Source: Ziziphus jujuba
Taxonomy: Eukaryota > Streptophyta > Magnoliopsida > Rosales > Rhamnaceae
Length of the DNA: 64,000 nt
Direction: 5' to 3'
NCBI RefSeq assembly: GCF_031755915.1
Contig: NC_083383.1
Span: forward strand, 3,786,001 to 3,850,000
Shown here: positions 21,575 through 34,392 of the stretch, piece after piece
Position numbering within the stretch: position 1 is the stretch's first letter
Layout: every line of letters begins with the position of its first letter
Made by a program: the position numbers and the translations under genes
The notes under the pieces: model-generated
Told to the model about the DNA's origin: nothing
The model's input: the letters and a program-made list of their open reading frames with translations, nothing else
Database searches by the model: none

Positions 21575-22677
21575 CTATAAATATATATATACATATATAA
21601 ATATATAGTCATATAAATCAATTTTAATATGAAATTTTTTTAGTGGTAAAAATACATATACATGTATATTTTCTTTTTTGCATAATATGAAAAAATTTTG
21701 AAGCCTCTTTTTTATGGAACTCAAGGCATAGACCATTCATCCGGCACTGAAATGGACACCATGCGTGGGCACACTGCTATTGATGGGTTTTTAGTTCTGA
21801 TTTTGCTTTGGTGGAGATACCGACTTTAATATGCGGAAAATAAATAAATAAAAGAAAAGAAAAATCACAATGGGACTCACGGCACAAAAAAGGTCCTTTC
21901 TTTTCTTATTATTTTGATTTTTTTTTTTTTTTTTTCTGACCATGGTCTTAAAAGGATTTGGCATGTTCACAAGATAAGCAGAAAAACATGCTCCTGTTTT
22001 ACATGGTCATATTTAAATATGCTCGAATTGGGATAACATATTAATTGTTTTCTTCAAGTAAATTATCTACATGGAGGACCAATTAACCAAGGAAAAAAAA
22101 AAAAAAATCTATATGGAGGACCTTCGACATTTGACTCTATTTTTATTTATTTTATTTTATTTTTTTCTTTTTGTCTCTTAAAACGAAGAGAGCACGTGAA
22201 CCTCTTTTTCCTTTCAAGGAGATAATTGATATTAAAGTCACCATATCATTATAATAACGACATGGTATTAGTAACTTTACCGATTAAATTTTCTAGCCCC
22301 CCCCCCCTCCCCCCCCCCCAAAAAAAAAAAAAAAAAAAAAACCTTTACCGATTGCATTCGGATTAAAAAATCAACCAATTGTATATCTGAATTGAAACAA
22401 TGTCTTAGTTTGGGCGTGTAATTCGTTTTTATAACAACCACTGAATTTGCTTAGATAGGAAACCAAAAAAATAATAATAATAAATAATAAATAATAAATA
22501 ATAAGAAAAGGGAAAATTAAAACTAAATTAGTAAAGGAATTTTTTATTTTTTTATTTTTATTTTTTGGAAACCAAGAGCTTTTTTGGTGTTCTTTAGATT
22601 GAATTACAATATCCACTTTAGGAGGCCATGATTCAACGATTCATATTGCCAATCCGTGCTTGCCATTATTGAGATGG

Positions 22678-22716
<39 letters not shown>

Positions 22717-22854
22717 TGAGTTCTACAATTGTTGTGTAGCAAAAAGTGGAACATGTAAATACAAGTAAGCTTGGCTTGGCAGGCAGTGCCGCAGCAGTGC
22801 CAAATCGTGCAATGCATGTACAAATTGAAGCAGAGGAGGTGGAGATGAATAAGA
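21575..22854. other. Intergenic region with C/A homopolymer and A3 3' flank
   Basis: AT-rich and non-coding. Bases 22297-22340 are a long C tract followed by an A tract. From about 22430 the sequence resembles the block A 3' flank, and 22678-22715 is a TA/GA microsatellite. No gene was recognised. Confidence 0.6.
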
Positions 22855-25800
22855 TTAGAGAGGTTCATAATCTATCCACCTCTTAAACATACCGAAACAC
22901 TCTTCAGGCTTGTACTGAGGAGCTGTGTGCCCTGCCCCCTGCACATATATATAATATAACCCAACAGAACACAAAATAAATAAAAATATGACTTCCACGA
23001 GTTAATCACTATGTAATACAGAAACTTTCTTGCCTTAACAGTTGCAAATGTCATCCTATTGGAGTAAGTCCTTGTGTACCTACACACCAAAGTAAATCAA
23101 CCATTCAAAAGTCTCACGGCCTGTTTGGTATATACATATACATATATATGATAATCATATTGTAATTACCCTGCTACTTGGCCTTTGACAAGCCATGGCC
23201 TCCAATCATCAACAATGGAATAATTCAAAGATCTTATCCATGCTTGAGTCCCTAAGTATGGTACCAACATGTCATGATCTCCACTGTTGAGGAAAAGTGG
23301 ACCAAACAAGAAAATGGGAATTAGTCAATAAATTAACACAAATTTCTGTAAAAATATGGAATACAGAGACAACCAACCTGTATATTAAAGACCGATAGCC
23401 AATAGTACTAAGTTTTACATGATACGGGAAGCTGTTATGGACCTCACGCTGATAAGGTAAGTCAAAATTGCATCGCTGCCATTGCCCTATACTTCCCTGC
23501 AAGGTATACCAATGAGGCTACATATCGTGCCTTTCTATCACTGCTATGGTCTATTTAGCCGTATCTTATACATACATTTCTTATGTGTAGTGCTTGGCGG
23601 ACATCAGGATCGTTGGCCCAGTATCTAGAGAGCAAGTGCTCATATTCCTAGACATGCATAAAAAGACAGATCATGAATGTTAAAGAGAATTGATTACATT
23701 TGGACATTATAAGGAAACAAGAGAGTTGTGATTTTGATCTCATATAGTTATAAGTTTGTACTCATGATCTTACACGACAGCCCAACGTGGGTAGTGATTC
23801 AGAATCAGTAACTGCTTGATATTTCTCATTGAGCAACCTTCTTTCATATCTACCATCTTGTGGCTTTGGAGAACTAAAACTGCAGTAGGGGTCCAAAATA
23901 TATGCTTTATCAATTCCTGAAACGCACTGAACATGGGAATTTTAACAAGTGCATTAAAATTTTCAAACTTAAATGGAACAAACAATACAATAGCATGAGG
24001 TAAATGGTAATTAGAATATCTTAAGGATAAAAGTGTCTACCTTGTCATAGGCTTGAAGATGTTTCTGACACTCTGTATTGCTGGGTTTTACGTTTATGTA
24101 TTCTCCTCCACAACTTTTCTCCAATGACTGCATCAATTGGCTTTAATTAAATATTTTGTTGCCGTTTCTTCGAATAATCGCATTTCCATGGTGGCTAATG
24201 ATGAGAATCAGAGAAAAAAAAAAAAAAACAAAACAAAATCACCTTGTAGAGCTCATCAGATATAAGTGCCATTCCATGAGCAAATGGGATTGCAAAATTC
24301 CCTTCACCTGGTTCTGTTCCCGGGTTTCCAAGTAAGTATCCCTAAAAACCACATTACGAAATTTGACGTTGAAGTTAGCTATTCCTTTTGTATGACCACA
24401 TAGACTACATATTTTCCATTAAAAAAAAAAATCTATTTCAGCTTTCAAATGATATAATTCTAATATAATTTTTGAATGAGAGGAGAAGTAGAATTAGTGA
24501 GAGAAGCATAGCTATGTACCTGAAGATTTATAGATTGTATGATGCCGCCTTCGTTTTCTGTACGGTCAAAAAATTAAGAGAACGAATGTATATTAGCAGT
24601 CGCATGCGAGTAAAGAAGTAGCTACATGCTAAATTCTTTAGTGTTCTATCATTATTGATTTCGATTTACATGTATTTATTTTCATACCCTTTGTGATCTG
24701 CTGGACAAGGACAGGGACAGTAAGGCCAGAGTACGAATCCCCACCAATGTAGAATGGATTCGAGATAAATTCTGGATGATTAATCAACCACTACAAGTAC
24801 ATGCATTAATTCTAATTTAGTAAAAATAAAAGATACTAATTCATTAACAAAAGAAACAGTTCATCAACATAAAGGAGCTAGAATGAACAAGAACAAGTAA
24901 ATAGCAAGTTAAAATGCATTTATAGAAATCACAATAAAAACATAGATTTGATTTTTGCGCTTGATAATTGATATTCATAAGCCAATAGTTAAACACATGG
25001 TTGAGGAACCATATCAGTCTTTTTAAGAGTACTACAAGTATAGTGAAGAAAGCAACCTTTCTGAAGAACTGGAGGAGATGATCCACTTGTTTGAAATCTC
25101 CAGATTGAGATGCCATGGAAGTCCTTCCATAAGAAAATCCAGTACCTACCGGTGAATCTACAAATATTATGCTGGATACCTGCTAATCCAACATCATCCT
25201 TCCAATATTCAGGAGGTAAAAACAGAGAAGAATAAAAATGAAAATAATTTCTTCTACAGTTTTGTATCTCCGCACTATACCACGGAACATGTTACTCTTT
25301 TCCAAATTAATATATATATATATATATATATGGATATAACTAATAATTACAACAAAACTGTAGATTAATATATAAATATATAACTAATAATTACAACAAA
25401 ACTGTACATATATATATATATATAGAACGAGATTATGGTGTAGACAGCATGCGGATTGACACCAAAACTGATTTAAAAAAAAAAAAAAAAAACATCGATT
25501 TTGCATTTTATATCTAATAACAAAACTAATGTTTTTTTTATGATCCACATGCGAATCATCCTCACACCGTAACCTTACCGTCCATATATATATATATATA
25601 TATATATAGTATGCACTAGAAAGTTAAAAGATTAATTTATACCTATTGATAAACAAATAAAAAAATTAAATAAAAGTAAATTAGTCAAACAAAAACTTTA
25701 GTGATATTATTTTTCTTTAACAAATGAAAGTATAAAATTATGAGTTTGAACTTCCCTAAAAATTAAACGTGTGATGTCACTGATATAGATGTTTATGAAC

Positions 25801-26432
25801 TTAAATCATGCGGAAGAAAAATACTGTCACCTTTGTCCATGAGAAGGGATTTAAGACTAATGTCGGGAGGCTTCCATTGTACTGCTCTACCTTATATCTT
25901 AGTGGACCTGAAATTGAATATATAAAAAAGTCTCAAAAATTAATTTGGTATTTCTTTGGTCATCATCACCAACTTACTAATAATGTATATATACATGTGA
26001 CTGACGCAATCACTTTCATCAATGCAGTAATTTTGCTTAATTTATGAATGACGTATAATTGAATGAAAGTTTCCAAAATTGTTATTATAATTTTTTACCT
26101 ATTTCAAAGACAAGGCCGGACCAGGCAGAGCAACCAGGACCCCCTGTTAGCCAAAGAAACAGAGGATCTTTGTCAGGTTTCCTCTCAGACTTGACAAAGT
26201 AGTAGAAAAGCTGCACTTCCTCCGATTCACCGACGCCGACATACCCGGTTTCTAAATGAAAAGGAAGAATTCCCTGGAACCCAGGGAGAAACTCAACCGT
26301 TGAGTGAGTCGACACTGCAAGCCCTGAGCAAAACTTTAGAAAGACAACCACACAAAGAAGAAAGACACCACCAGACATGTGTGAGCAAGTGGAGACTGAA
26401 GCCTGCAGCTTCATCATGGATTTTAATTTCAT
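22855..26432 (-). CDS. SCPL acyltransferase-like gene A3, 13 exons, 482 aa, intron 1 absent
   Basis: Exons in reading order: 26432-26099, 25907-25831, 25179-25057, 24790-24688, 24557-24520, 24341-24243, 24127-24041, 23926-23774, 23647-23576, 23496-23378, 23283-23170, 23079-23034, 22938-22855. Total 1449 nt, open throughout. The first exon fuses the exons 1 and 2 of its relatives with no gap: [14 protein letters not shown] is continuous. Start M at 26432 ([10 protein letters not shown]); an in-frame Met at 26417 would shorten it by five residues. Triad Ser197, Asp406, His459 ([11 protein letters not shown]). The GC donor of intron 13 is at 23033-23032. Same family role as A1/A2; substrate unknown. 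Confidence 0.9.
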
Positions 26433-27373
26433 GAATTTGATCGTTTTCTCTTTCAAATGTGCTTGTTCGATCTGAATATGTCTAAGCCGTACATATTAAC
26501 CAGGTTTTTATGGCACAGAAGACTAGCGAGGAATGAAGTTTTTGGCTTTGGTAGAGATAAGACAAGTTGTCGCATGTGCGTAAAACAAAGAAAGGTAAAC
26601 ATCAACGTGGGTCCCAGCTTACTTAAACAAGATTATCGCTTTTTTCTTTTTTTGTCCTTTCTATTTGAACGAGTTGGTTTTTTTTTTTTTTTTTTTTCTG
26701 GTAATTATTTGAACCATGTGGTAGGTAGAGCTTTGAAAAATCAATAAAATAAAAAACTAAAAAAATAACTTAAATTAAAAAACAAAAAAGAATAATTCTT
26801 TTTGGTTATAAATGTGCATCTTCCATTTATTTAATTGGAATTTTAAATTTGTGGTCAAAGTAAGCTTTTTCATTTCAATCGAAAATGACAAAGTGAAATT
26901 TTATTTTATTTTCTTTTTTCGAAGTAAGACAAAATGAATATAAACAGAGCCTAATTCGTCCGATCGTTTATAAACATCAAGTTTTACGTACAAAAGTCCC
27001 TCTTTCTTATTTTCATTCTTTTTCATTTTTTATTTATTTATTTTTGCATCAAAGATTGGGCATGGTTCACAAAAACATGTATTAAAAAAAAAAACACCTC
27101 ATATGTTCTACATGGTCATATTTGATTCATTATTCTAGCACATATCCTCACGTGGGCATTAAATATTTGGTTTTCATGAGAATAATATAGTAGATATTTG
27201 TTGGACCACTAAAGTTTATTGGTTTTGTTTTTAGAATTCTTTTATGCCAGAATTAAAAAAATAAAAATAAAAATTACAACACCACTGAATTACGATATCT
27301 GGTTAAAGGAGTTTCTTTTTTAAGAAAAAGGCATGCATGTCCAGACTGAAGCAGAAGAGGTGGAGATGATTGA
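26433..27373. other. A3 upstream region and 3' flank of the pseudogene
   Basis: Non-coding and AT-rich, with T and A tracts near 26678-26698 and 27090. The right end, from about 27280, weakly matches the block A 3' flank. No promoter element stands out. Confidence 0.55.
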
Positions 27374-28126
27374 TTAGAGAGGTTCATAATCTATCCAACT
27401 TTTATAACATTCCAAAACACTCTTCAGGCTTGTACTGAGGAGCTGTGTGCCCTGCCTCCTGCACATATATTGTATATATAACCCAACAAAACAATAAATA
27501 AACAAATAAGTAACAACATGACTTCCAGTTAAACTTGAATCGCTATGTAATAGAAAAACTTTCTTGCCTTGACAGTTGCAAATGTCATCCTATTGGAATA
27601 AGTCTGTGTACCTATACACCAAAATTAAATAATCATTCAAAGGCTCAGCCTATTCGGTATACACCAAAATTAAACCATCTTCCTGATACCAAAATATACA
27701 ACTGACATATGATTATGATATTGTAGTTACCCTGCAACTTGCCCTTGGACAATCTATGGCCTTCAAGCGTCAGCAATGGAGTAATTCAAAGATCTTATCC
27801 ATGCTTTGCGTCCCTAAGAACGTTATATTCATGTCATGATCTCCACTGTGAAGGAAAAAGTGGACCACAGAAGACAACCGATCATAGGAAGTTGGGCAAT
27901 AAAAATAATCTAAATTTCTAGCAAATATGGAATACAGAGACGAACCTGTATATTAAAGAGCGATAGTGTTTGGTACCAAGGTTGACATCGTAATGGTAGC
28001 CGCTATGAACCTCTTTCTGATAAGGTAATCCGAAATTGCATTGCAGCCATTGTTCTACACTTCCCTGCACCAAATGCCTTTTGTTTTAGTAATTAGTACT
28101 CCAAAATATTCTATTCTTCCTATCTC

Positions 28127-28159
<33 letters not shown>

Positions 28160-30170
28160 TACCTTTCTTATATGAAGCGCTTGGCGAACATCAGGATCAT
28201 TGGCCCGACAGCTCATATTCCTATGTCATACAGAAAATGAATGAATGGTGAGTTATGATATTTGAACTTCAAGGAACCTAGAGAGTGGTCCCGAATTTGA
28301 TATTTTAAATTTACAACTGGTATGTACTGATCTTTCTCAGCTTACACGACAGCCCAGTGTGGGTAGTGATTCAGAATCAAAAAGAGATTTCTCATTGAGT
28401 GACCTTCTTTCACTACTACCATCTTGTGGCTTCGGGGAACCAAAACTGCACTAAGGCTCTAAAACATATGCTCTATCAGTTCCCGATATGCACTGGACAT
28501 GGGAATTTTAATGCAATAATTACACATTTAGAAGGAAGCAAGTAACAAAAGAACAGGATGAGGGTTCATAATTCATTATGGTTGCCTACCTTGTCATAAG
28601 CTTGGAGACACTCTGCATTGCTTGGATCTATGTTATTATATTCTCCTGCACAACTTATCTCCAACGACTGAATAAAATGAAGATTGATCCATAAGTATGA
28701 CCTGAAGGTTTATAGTTGGTAGGATGCTGCCTTCGTTCTCTGCATGGCCACAAACAAGAGAATGGTTATTAACATCACATACTTCAACCGTTGTCTTGCT
28801 TTCATCTGATATTCCTCTGCTCTAGGTTTCTTGTGGGGCCGCATATATGGTTGAAGTGGTAAATTACTAATATCCGAAGTGAAATTCATCAAGACCAGAA
28901 AGTAAAGAATTAGTTAGATGCAATATTCCCTAAGTTTTCTTTGCTCTATTCATTTTGATATACATGTTATGTTATTATTTGTATACCATTGGAGATCTGC
29001 TGGACAAGAACAGGAATAGTAATGCCAGAGTAAGAATCCCCTGCTATGTAGACTAGTCTCGAGATAAATTCTGGATGATCAATCAACCACTACAAGTACC
29101 ATTAGTAACAATAGAAATAAATAAATATAAATAAAAAGTTCTAATTCACTAAAAATATAAGTAATGGTCCGTTGAGAAAAGGAGCTGGGATGAACAAGAA
29201 TATGTGATTACATATGACTGTCAAGTAAAAATGCATTATTGAAATCATGTGCATAGGTGGCTTTAATTTTCAAGCTACAAAATGCAGCATCAGGAACTGT
29301 TATAGCTAATATTCAAAAACCTGAAACTTATGATTGAGGAAATAAAAACTGTCCATCAGAATTTTTAAACACTATAAGTTAGTGAATAGAGCATACCTTT
29401 CTAAAGAATTGGAGGAGATGGGAGCATACCTTTCTAAAGAATTGGAGGAGATGGTTGACTTGTTTGAGATCTCCCGATTGAGATGCCATGGTAGTCCTTG
29501 CATAAGAAAAACCAGTACCTAATGGCGAATCTACAAATATTATGTTGGATACATGCAACTCCATTACCATTCCTCCATTCATAACAATGCTACTGATTCA
29601 GGGACACAAAAACGCACTTTTCTTCAATAGAATTGTATCTCAATTTTATATTGGAAAGAGAAACATTCATCTTTGACCAGGAGAATGGATTGAAAACTAC
29701 TGTGGGGAGGCACCCATTGTACGGCTCTACCTTATATTTCAATGGACCTGCATTAATCCTAAGATAAAGCTAGGATTTAAATCTATAAAAAGTTGAAAAA
29801 ATTAATTGGTATTTCCTAAGTCACCATCACCTTACTAATTATATACATTTGACAATCAATTTCTTTTAAGTAAAATGTGTCTACTTTACCTATTTCAATG
29901 ACAAGGCCAGACACCAGTTAGCCAAAGCAACAGAGGATCTCTTTGAGGATTTCTCTCAGGCTTGACAAAGTGGTAGAAAAGCTGCACCTCCTCGCACTCA
30001 CCCATGTCAATGTAACCCGTTTCAAGATGAAAAGGAAGACGTCCTGGAATCCAGGAAGAAACTAAACCAACGACTTGAGACGCTGCAATCTGTATGCAAC
30101 CCATTGAAACAAGAAGAAGAAGAAGAAGAAGAAAGACAAGATTGGAAACTGAAGCTTGTTGCCCCGTCAT
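27374..30170 (-). pseudogene. SCPL acyltransferase pseudogene A4
   Basis: Starts with a good ATG at 30170, a signal peptide and a fused exon 1/2 like A3. It then carries many lesions. A deletion of about 20 bp removes the GGPGCSAW oxyanion segment and shifts the frame. The exon 3 donor reads AT instead of GT. A 33-bp duplication covers the exon 4 end and donor. Exon 7 is missing altogether, so exon 8 runs almost straight into exon 6 near 28690. Exon 10 has an internal deletion and exon 13 a short one. Exon 14 reaches TAA early, after EECFGML. The GC donor of intron 13 survives (27567-27566). It was clearly once a full block A gene and is now dead. Confidence 0.92.
29389..29454 (-). repeat. 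33-bp tandem duplication at the exon 4 / intron 4 border of pseudogene A4
   Basis: Bases 29389-29421 and 29422-29454 are identical. Each copy contains the coding end HLLQFFRK plus the GT donor, so two donors stand side by side. Translated straight through, the protein segment repeats. Confidence 0.92.
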
Positions 30171-30209
30171 GGATTTTAATTTCAGTAACTCGCTTTCTCT
30201 TACAAAGAT

Positions 30210-30308
30210 GTTCCTAACTTAAATTAGTTCTTAATATTTACTGAACAAAGAAAAATATGTTCCAACTTAAAATTAGTTCTTAATATTTACTGAAAAAAGA
30301 AAAATATG
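30210..30308. repeat. About 50-bp tandem repeat upstream of pseudogene A4
   Basis: Unit one is 30210-30258 and unit two is 30259-30308, nearly identical, followed by the start of a third unit. It sits 40-140 bases upstream of the A4 start, in what was its promoter or 5' UTR. Confidence 0.85.
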
Positions 30309-30898
30309 TTCTAACTTAGTTCTGAATATGCATTGTTGTTTGTGACTCTAAATTCATAGACACAAGCTTGATGGAGTGTTATGATACGTGCAATGGTGTT
30401 TGGAGAGGTAGAATTGAAGGAGGAGGAAGCAAAAGAAGTTGGAAAACACTGAAAGAAGCTTATCAAGGCTTAAAAAAGACAAAACTTAAGACACGCGGCA
30501 CATTGTAGTTGGGCAGTCGCAGCACATCAGTTTTTTTTAACCAAATAAGACACGTGGAAAATTATTAAAATAGTGGTTAGATTTACTCCCTACCTAAACA
30601 TCGCGTGGTAAAATTATCAATAATTTATTGAGCGATATATATAGAAACTGTTACTAAATTTGTTAAAGATGAGGAGAATGAGTCGAGGAAAAGAGGTTCC
30701 ATAATTGCTCCAATACCCTCTTCTATTATTGTCTACTTTTTTATAAATGACAAATAATTTATACAAAAAGATTATTAAATTATTAAAAAAAAAAAGAGGT
30801 GGGGGGCGCAAATTAACTGGAATCATTATACACGACAGTTAATGCATAAAGAATCTGTTCATATTCTGCATCCAATCGACTTATGGAAGGAGAGATTT
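30309..30898. other. Intergenic boundary between SCPL blocks A and B
   Basis: AT-rich sequence between the start of A4 and the stop of B1. No gene or recognisable mobile element was seen. The block A 3' flank does not occur behind B1. Confidence 0.5.
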
Positions 30899-33800
30899 TT
30901 ACACAGCTTCAAAATCTATCCACCTTTGGAACATAGCAAAACATTCTTCAGGTTTGTATTCTGGAGCTGTGTGTCCTCCTCCCTGTTATTTTAGCCATAT
31001 TTTAACAAAATATTCTTCTAATAATTTAATCAAATGTATACATATATAATATAATCTTACTTTGACAGTAGCAAATGTCATTCGATTTGAATAAGTCCTC
31101 GTGTAACTTCCCATGCCAAAAATCAAAGTTTTAGTTTTGGTTGCTTCAACATAAAATATGTACTATAAACATAAATATAAAAAAACTGCAATTCTGATAT
31201 ATAGATATATATATATGTCTTACTCTGTTTTTTAATTACTTGATTTTTTAAATAATGATAATGCTACTCAAGAACTAATTGAAAATAACAATAATAATAA
31301 TAATAACAGAATATAATATATATGCTAGGATGCAAAAAACATAAGCCTAAGATAATTTTTGTAATTCTTCCTAAATATATATACTTTATTGATATTAATT
31401 TGCTTCCATAAGTAGTACTTACCCACCAACTTGGCCATTGACAACCCATGGCCTCCAGTCATCAACAATTGAATAGTTCAAAGATCTTATCCATGCTTGA
31501 GTTGACAGAAATGGAACAATCAAGTCATGATCTCCACTGTTTATATTTGAAAAAAATAAAATAAAAATCATAAGATGTTTCATCTAGCAAAGGTTAAAAG
31601 TTTGAATCTCACTCTCAATAATTGAAAAAAGAAACAGAGAGATAAATTATAAATTAAACATTTGACCTGTATATTAAAGAGCGGTAGCCTTTATTACTGA
31701 GAATTGCGTGATACTCGACACTGTTATGAACGTTCTCGTCGTATGGCAAATCATAGTTGCATCGCTGCCACTCCCCTATACTTCCCTGCACCACAAAAAG
31801 ACCATGTCAAAGCTCCTTTTCCTTAGCTGTCATTTCATCAAACACTTGGAGTGTCATATTTTACGTACCGGCTTTATGCCAAGGGCTGTGCGGACGTTTG
31901 GATCATTGGCCCAATAACGAGAAAGCATATATCCATATGACTATTCAAAAAACACAGTAAACCACCACCCAACGATTTTATTTTAATCATCTTTGGAAAT
32001 AAGAACCAAGGCAAGACTATTCATAATATATACTAATGAGACTGGGGACTTACACGACAGCCCAGAGCTGGAATTTCGGATTCTGAAATAAGCAACTCTT
32101 CTTGATGAGACTTCATATACAGAGTTCTTGATCTTCTTTCAGTGCCAACCATTTTTTGTGGCTTTGGGGAAGCAAACTTGCACAAAGGTTCCAAAATATA
32201 GTTTTCATACAGTCCGTCCGTACACTACCAGTATATGAGATTTACCACAAGTTTAATATATTTATTGCAAAACCCAAAAAAAAAATAATAAAAAAAAATT
32301 AATGTATAGTAGGCGTTTACATTATCATAAGCCTCAACATCTTTCAAACACGCTGCATTGCTGGGATCTATATCTATATACTCTCCTCGGCAATTTTCCT
32401 TCAACGACTGAACAAAATTGAGCATAAACAGATTGATCAGATAATTGGCTGCGTTTTTTTTTTTTTTCCTTGGATGCCTAGTCATGACTTTGATTAAGAG
32501 ATATGGAAATTTATTATGACCTGATAGAGTTCGTCAGAAATGAGTCCCATGCCGTGAGCAAATGGAATTGCAAAGTTGCCATCAGAACCTGTTACTGGGT
32601 TTCCAATTAAGTACCCCTGAAGATTTATCAATGGTTTAATGCCTTCTTCGTTTCCTACATAGGATACAGAATACCTGAGAATCTATAAATGTGAGTCACA
32701 TCCACTTTAATGTGTAATCAATATACTTGTACTGCTTCTCGCTAAAAATTTTCACTTAGAAAGTAGTTTGAACAGAGTGAACATAGAACTAATAAGATTC
32801 TAAAATGTATTTCTTTCATAAGATAATATAGTAATTTATCCAATGGTAAATACCATTTTAGCATCGCCATTTTTATAATTTGACATTGGTAAAAGCTCTC
32901 TGATTGTATATGCCAATTTCATATTAAATTTTATCATCAATGGTAAGTACTATAAAATAGTCATATACTAAATTTTAAATTCAAATTAAATAGCAATAGG
33001 ATCTACTTTTGAATTACTTTTTACCAATCAAAAACAAAATAATATCAATGAAAGTGGAGTCCAGTATCAAATTTTCCCAATTGCAAAGTTTAAAATCCCC
33101 ATTGGAGATGCCAAATGGAAGATAAATGTCATATTTTGGCAATGACAATGCCCAAGTGGCATGCCATTGGAGATGCTCAGCATAGCAAAAATCGCAATGC
33201 TTTTAAGTTGGTCTCAATGAAAACAGAACCAACATATTATGCTAATCAATCCATGTAGGGTCTTCTTTCTTCTTTTTTTTTTTTTTTTAATTGTCCTTAC
33301 CTTTATCGATTTGTTGAGTAAGAACAGGGACAGTAATGCCAGAGTATGAGTCCCCAGCCACATAGAATGGATTTGAAATGAATTCTGGATGATCAATCAA
33401 CCACTGCAAGAAGCAATTGAACAGTAATGCTGAGGAATTTTAAACCATTCAAAGAAGATGATGATAATTTACTAAAACTACATTACGTATAAGCAAATCA
33501 TAGAGAAACTTCATCTACAAAATCAATAAATTAAACAGAATAATTAACTTAAAAACAAGTGTCAAAGTTTGAAAAGGTGCACAACTTTGTTACCTTCCTT
33601 AAGAATAGGTGGGCATGATGTGTTTGGCTCAGGTCACTGGACCGAAAAGCCTCTGTGGTTTTGCCGTAGGAAAATCCAGTGCCAACCGGTGAGTCTAGAA
33701 ATATTATATTGGACACCTATACTTCATAAAACAACTTCAAAGAACTTGTTTTTTTTTAATTATTATTATCATCTTTATTTTTTTTCAATAATATTTATAA

Positions 33801-34392
33801 ATTGTAGGAAAAAAAAAAAGGATAAAGTATCACCTTTGTCCATGAGTGGGGATTTAAGAACAACGTAGGTAGGCTTCCATTATACTGCTCTACCTTATAA
33901 TTTAGAGGACCTACATAAATTAATGAACATAATAAATATTTACAAATTTGGAGTTAAATAAAAATACAATTTTCATTATACTGATTGTGTTACCAATTTC
34001 AAAAACAAGACCACTCCAGGCAGAGCATCCAGGACCCCCAGTGAGCCAAAGCAAGAGAGGGTCCTTATCGGGATTCCTCTCCGACCTGACAAAGTAGTAA
34101 AAAAGCTGCACATCCTCTGCCTCATCCACACCCACATACCTGATATAATTCAAAATAACTGCGTTAATTAATTATTTTAGGACAAATTATATGTACGATT
34201 TAAAGAGTATTGAAGGATATGTAACCCTGTTTCAAGTTGAAAAGGAAGAGGTCCCTGGAAGCCCGGAAGAAACTTCAGAAGTTTTGCACCAGACACTACT
34301 GAGGAAACCTCTAAAAGAAGAGGAATTACAATTAAAAATATACGAACTGGCGATGAAATGGATAGCTTTGACACCGGTTCTGGTATTGGCAT
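30899..34392 (-). CDS. SCPL acyltransferase-like gene B1, 13 exons, 480 aa, intron 6 absent
   Basis: Exons in reading order: 34392-34226, 34139-33994, 33910-33834, 33716-33594, 33403-33301, 32654-32521, 32407-32321, 32224-32054, 31940-31869, 31785-31667, 31536-31423, 31106-31061, 30982-30899. Total 1443 nt in frame. Starts MPIPEPVSK with a hydrophobic signal peptide. Exons 6 and 7 are joined without an intron: [11 protein letters not shown] reads through. Triad Ser190 (GDSYSG), Asp404 (SGDHD), His457 ([11 protein letters not shown]). Exon 9, the linker region, is the longest in the array at 171 nt. Intron 13 has a normal GT donor. Likely a vacuolar acyl-glucose-dependent acyltransferase; substrate unknown. 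Confidence 0.9.
32830..33182. mobile_element. MITE-like insertion in intron 5 of SCPL B1
   Basis: This intron is 646 bp against about 127 bp in A2. The extra DNA begins with TATCCAATGGTAAATACC and ends with the near-complement GGCATGCCATTGGAGATGC. It has internal echoes of the same motif (CCATTGGAGATGCC at about 33100). Ends of the CTCCAATGG type recur in plant non-autonomous DNA elements. There is no coding capacity. Exact ends and target duplication are uncertain. Confidence 0.45.

Noticed and set aside
31590..31630. tRNA-like GTTTGAATCTC box
   Set aside because: No cloverleaf could be drawn around it, and it lies inside SCPL B1 intron 11.
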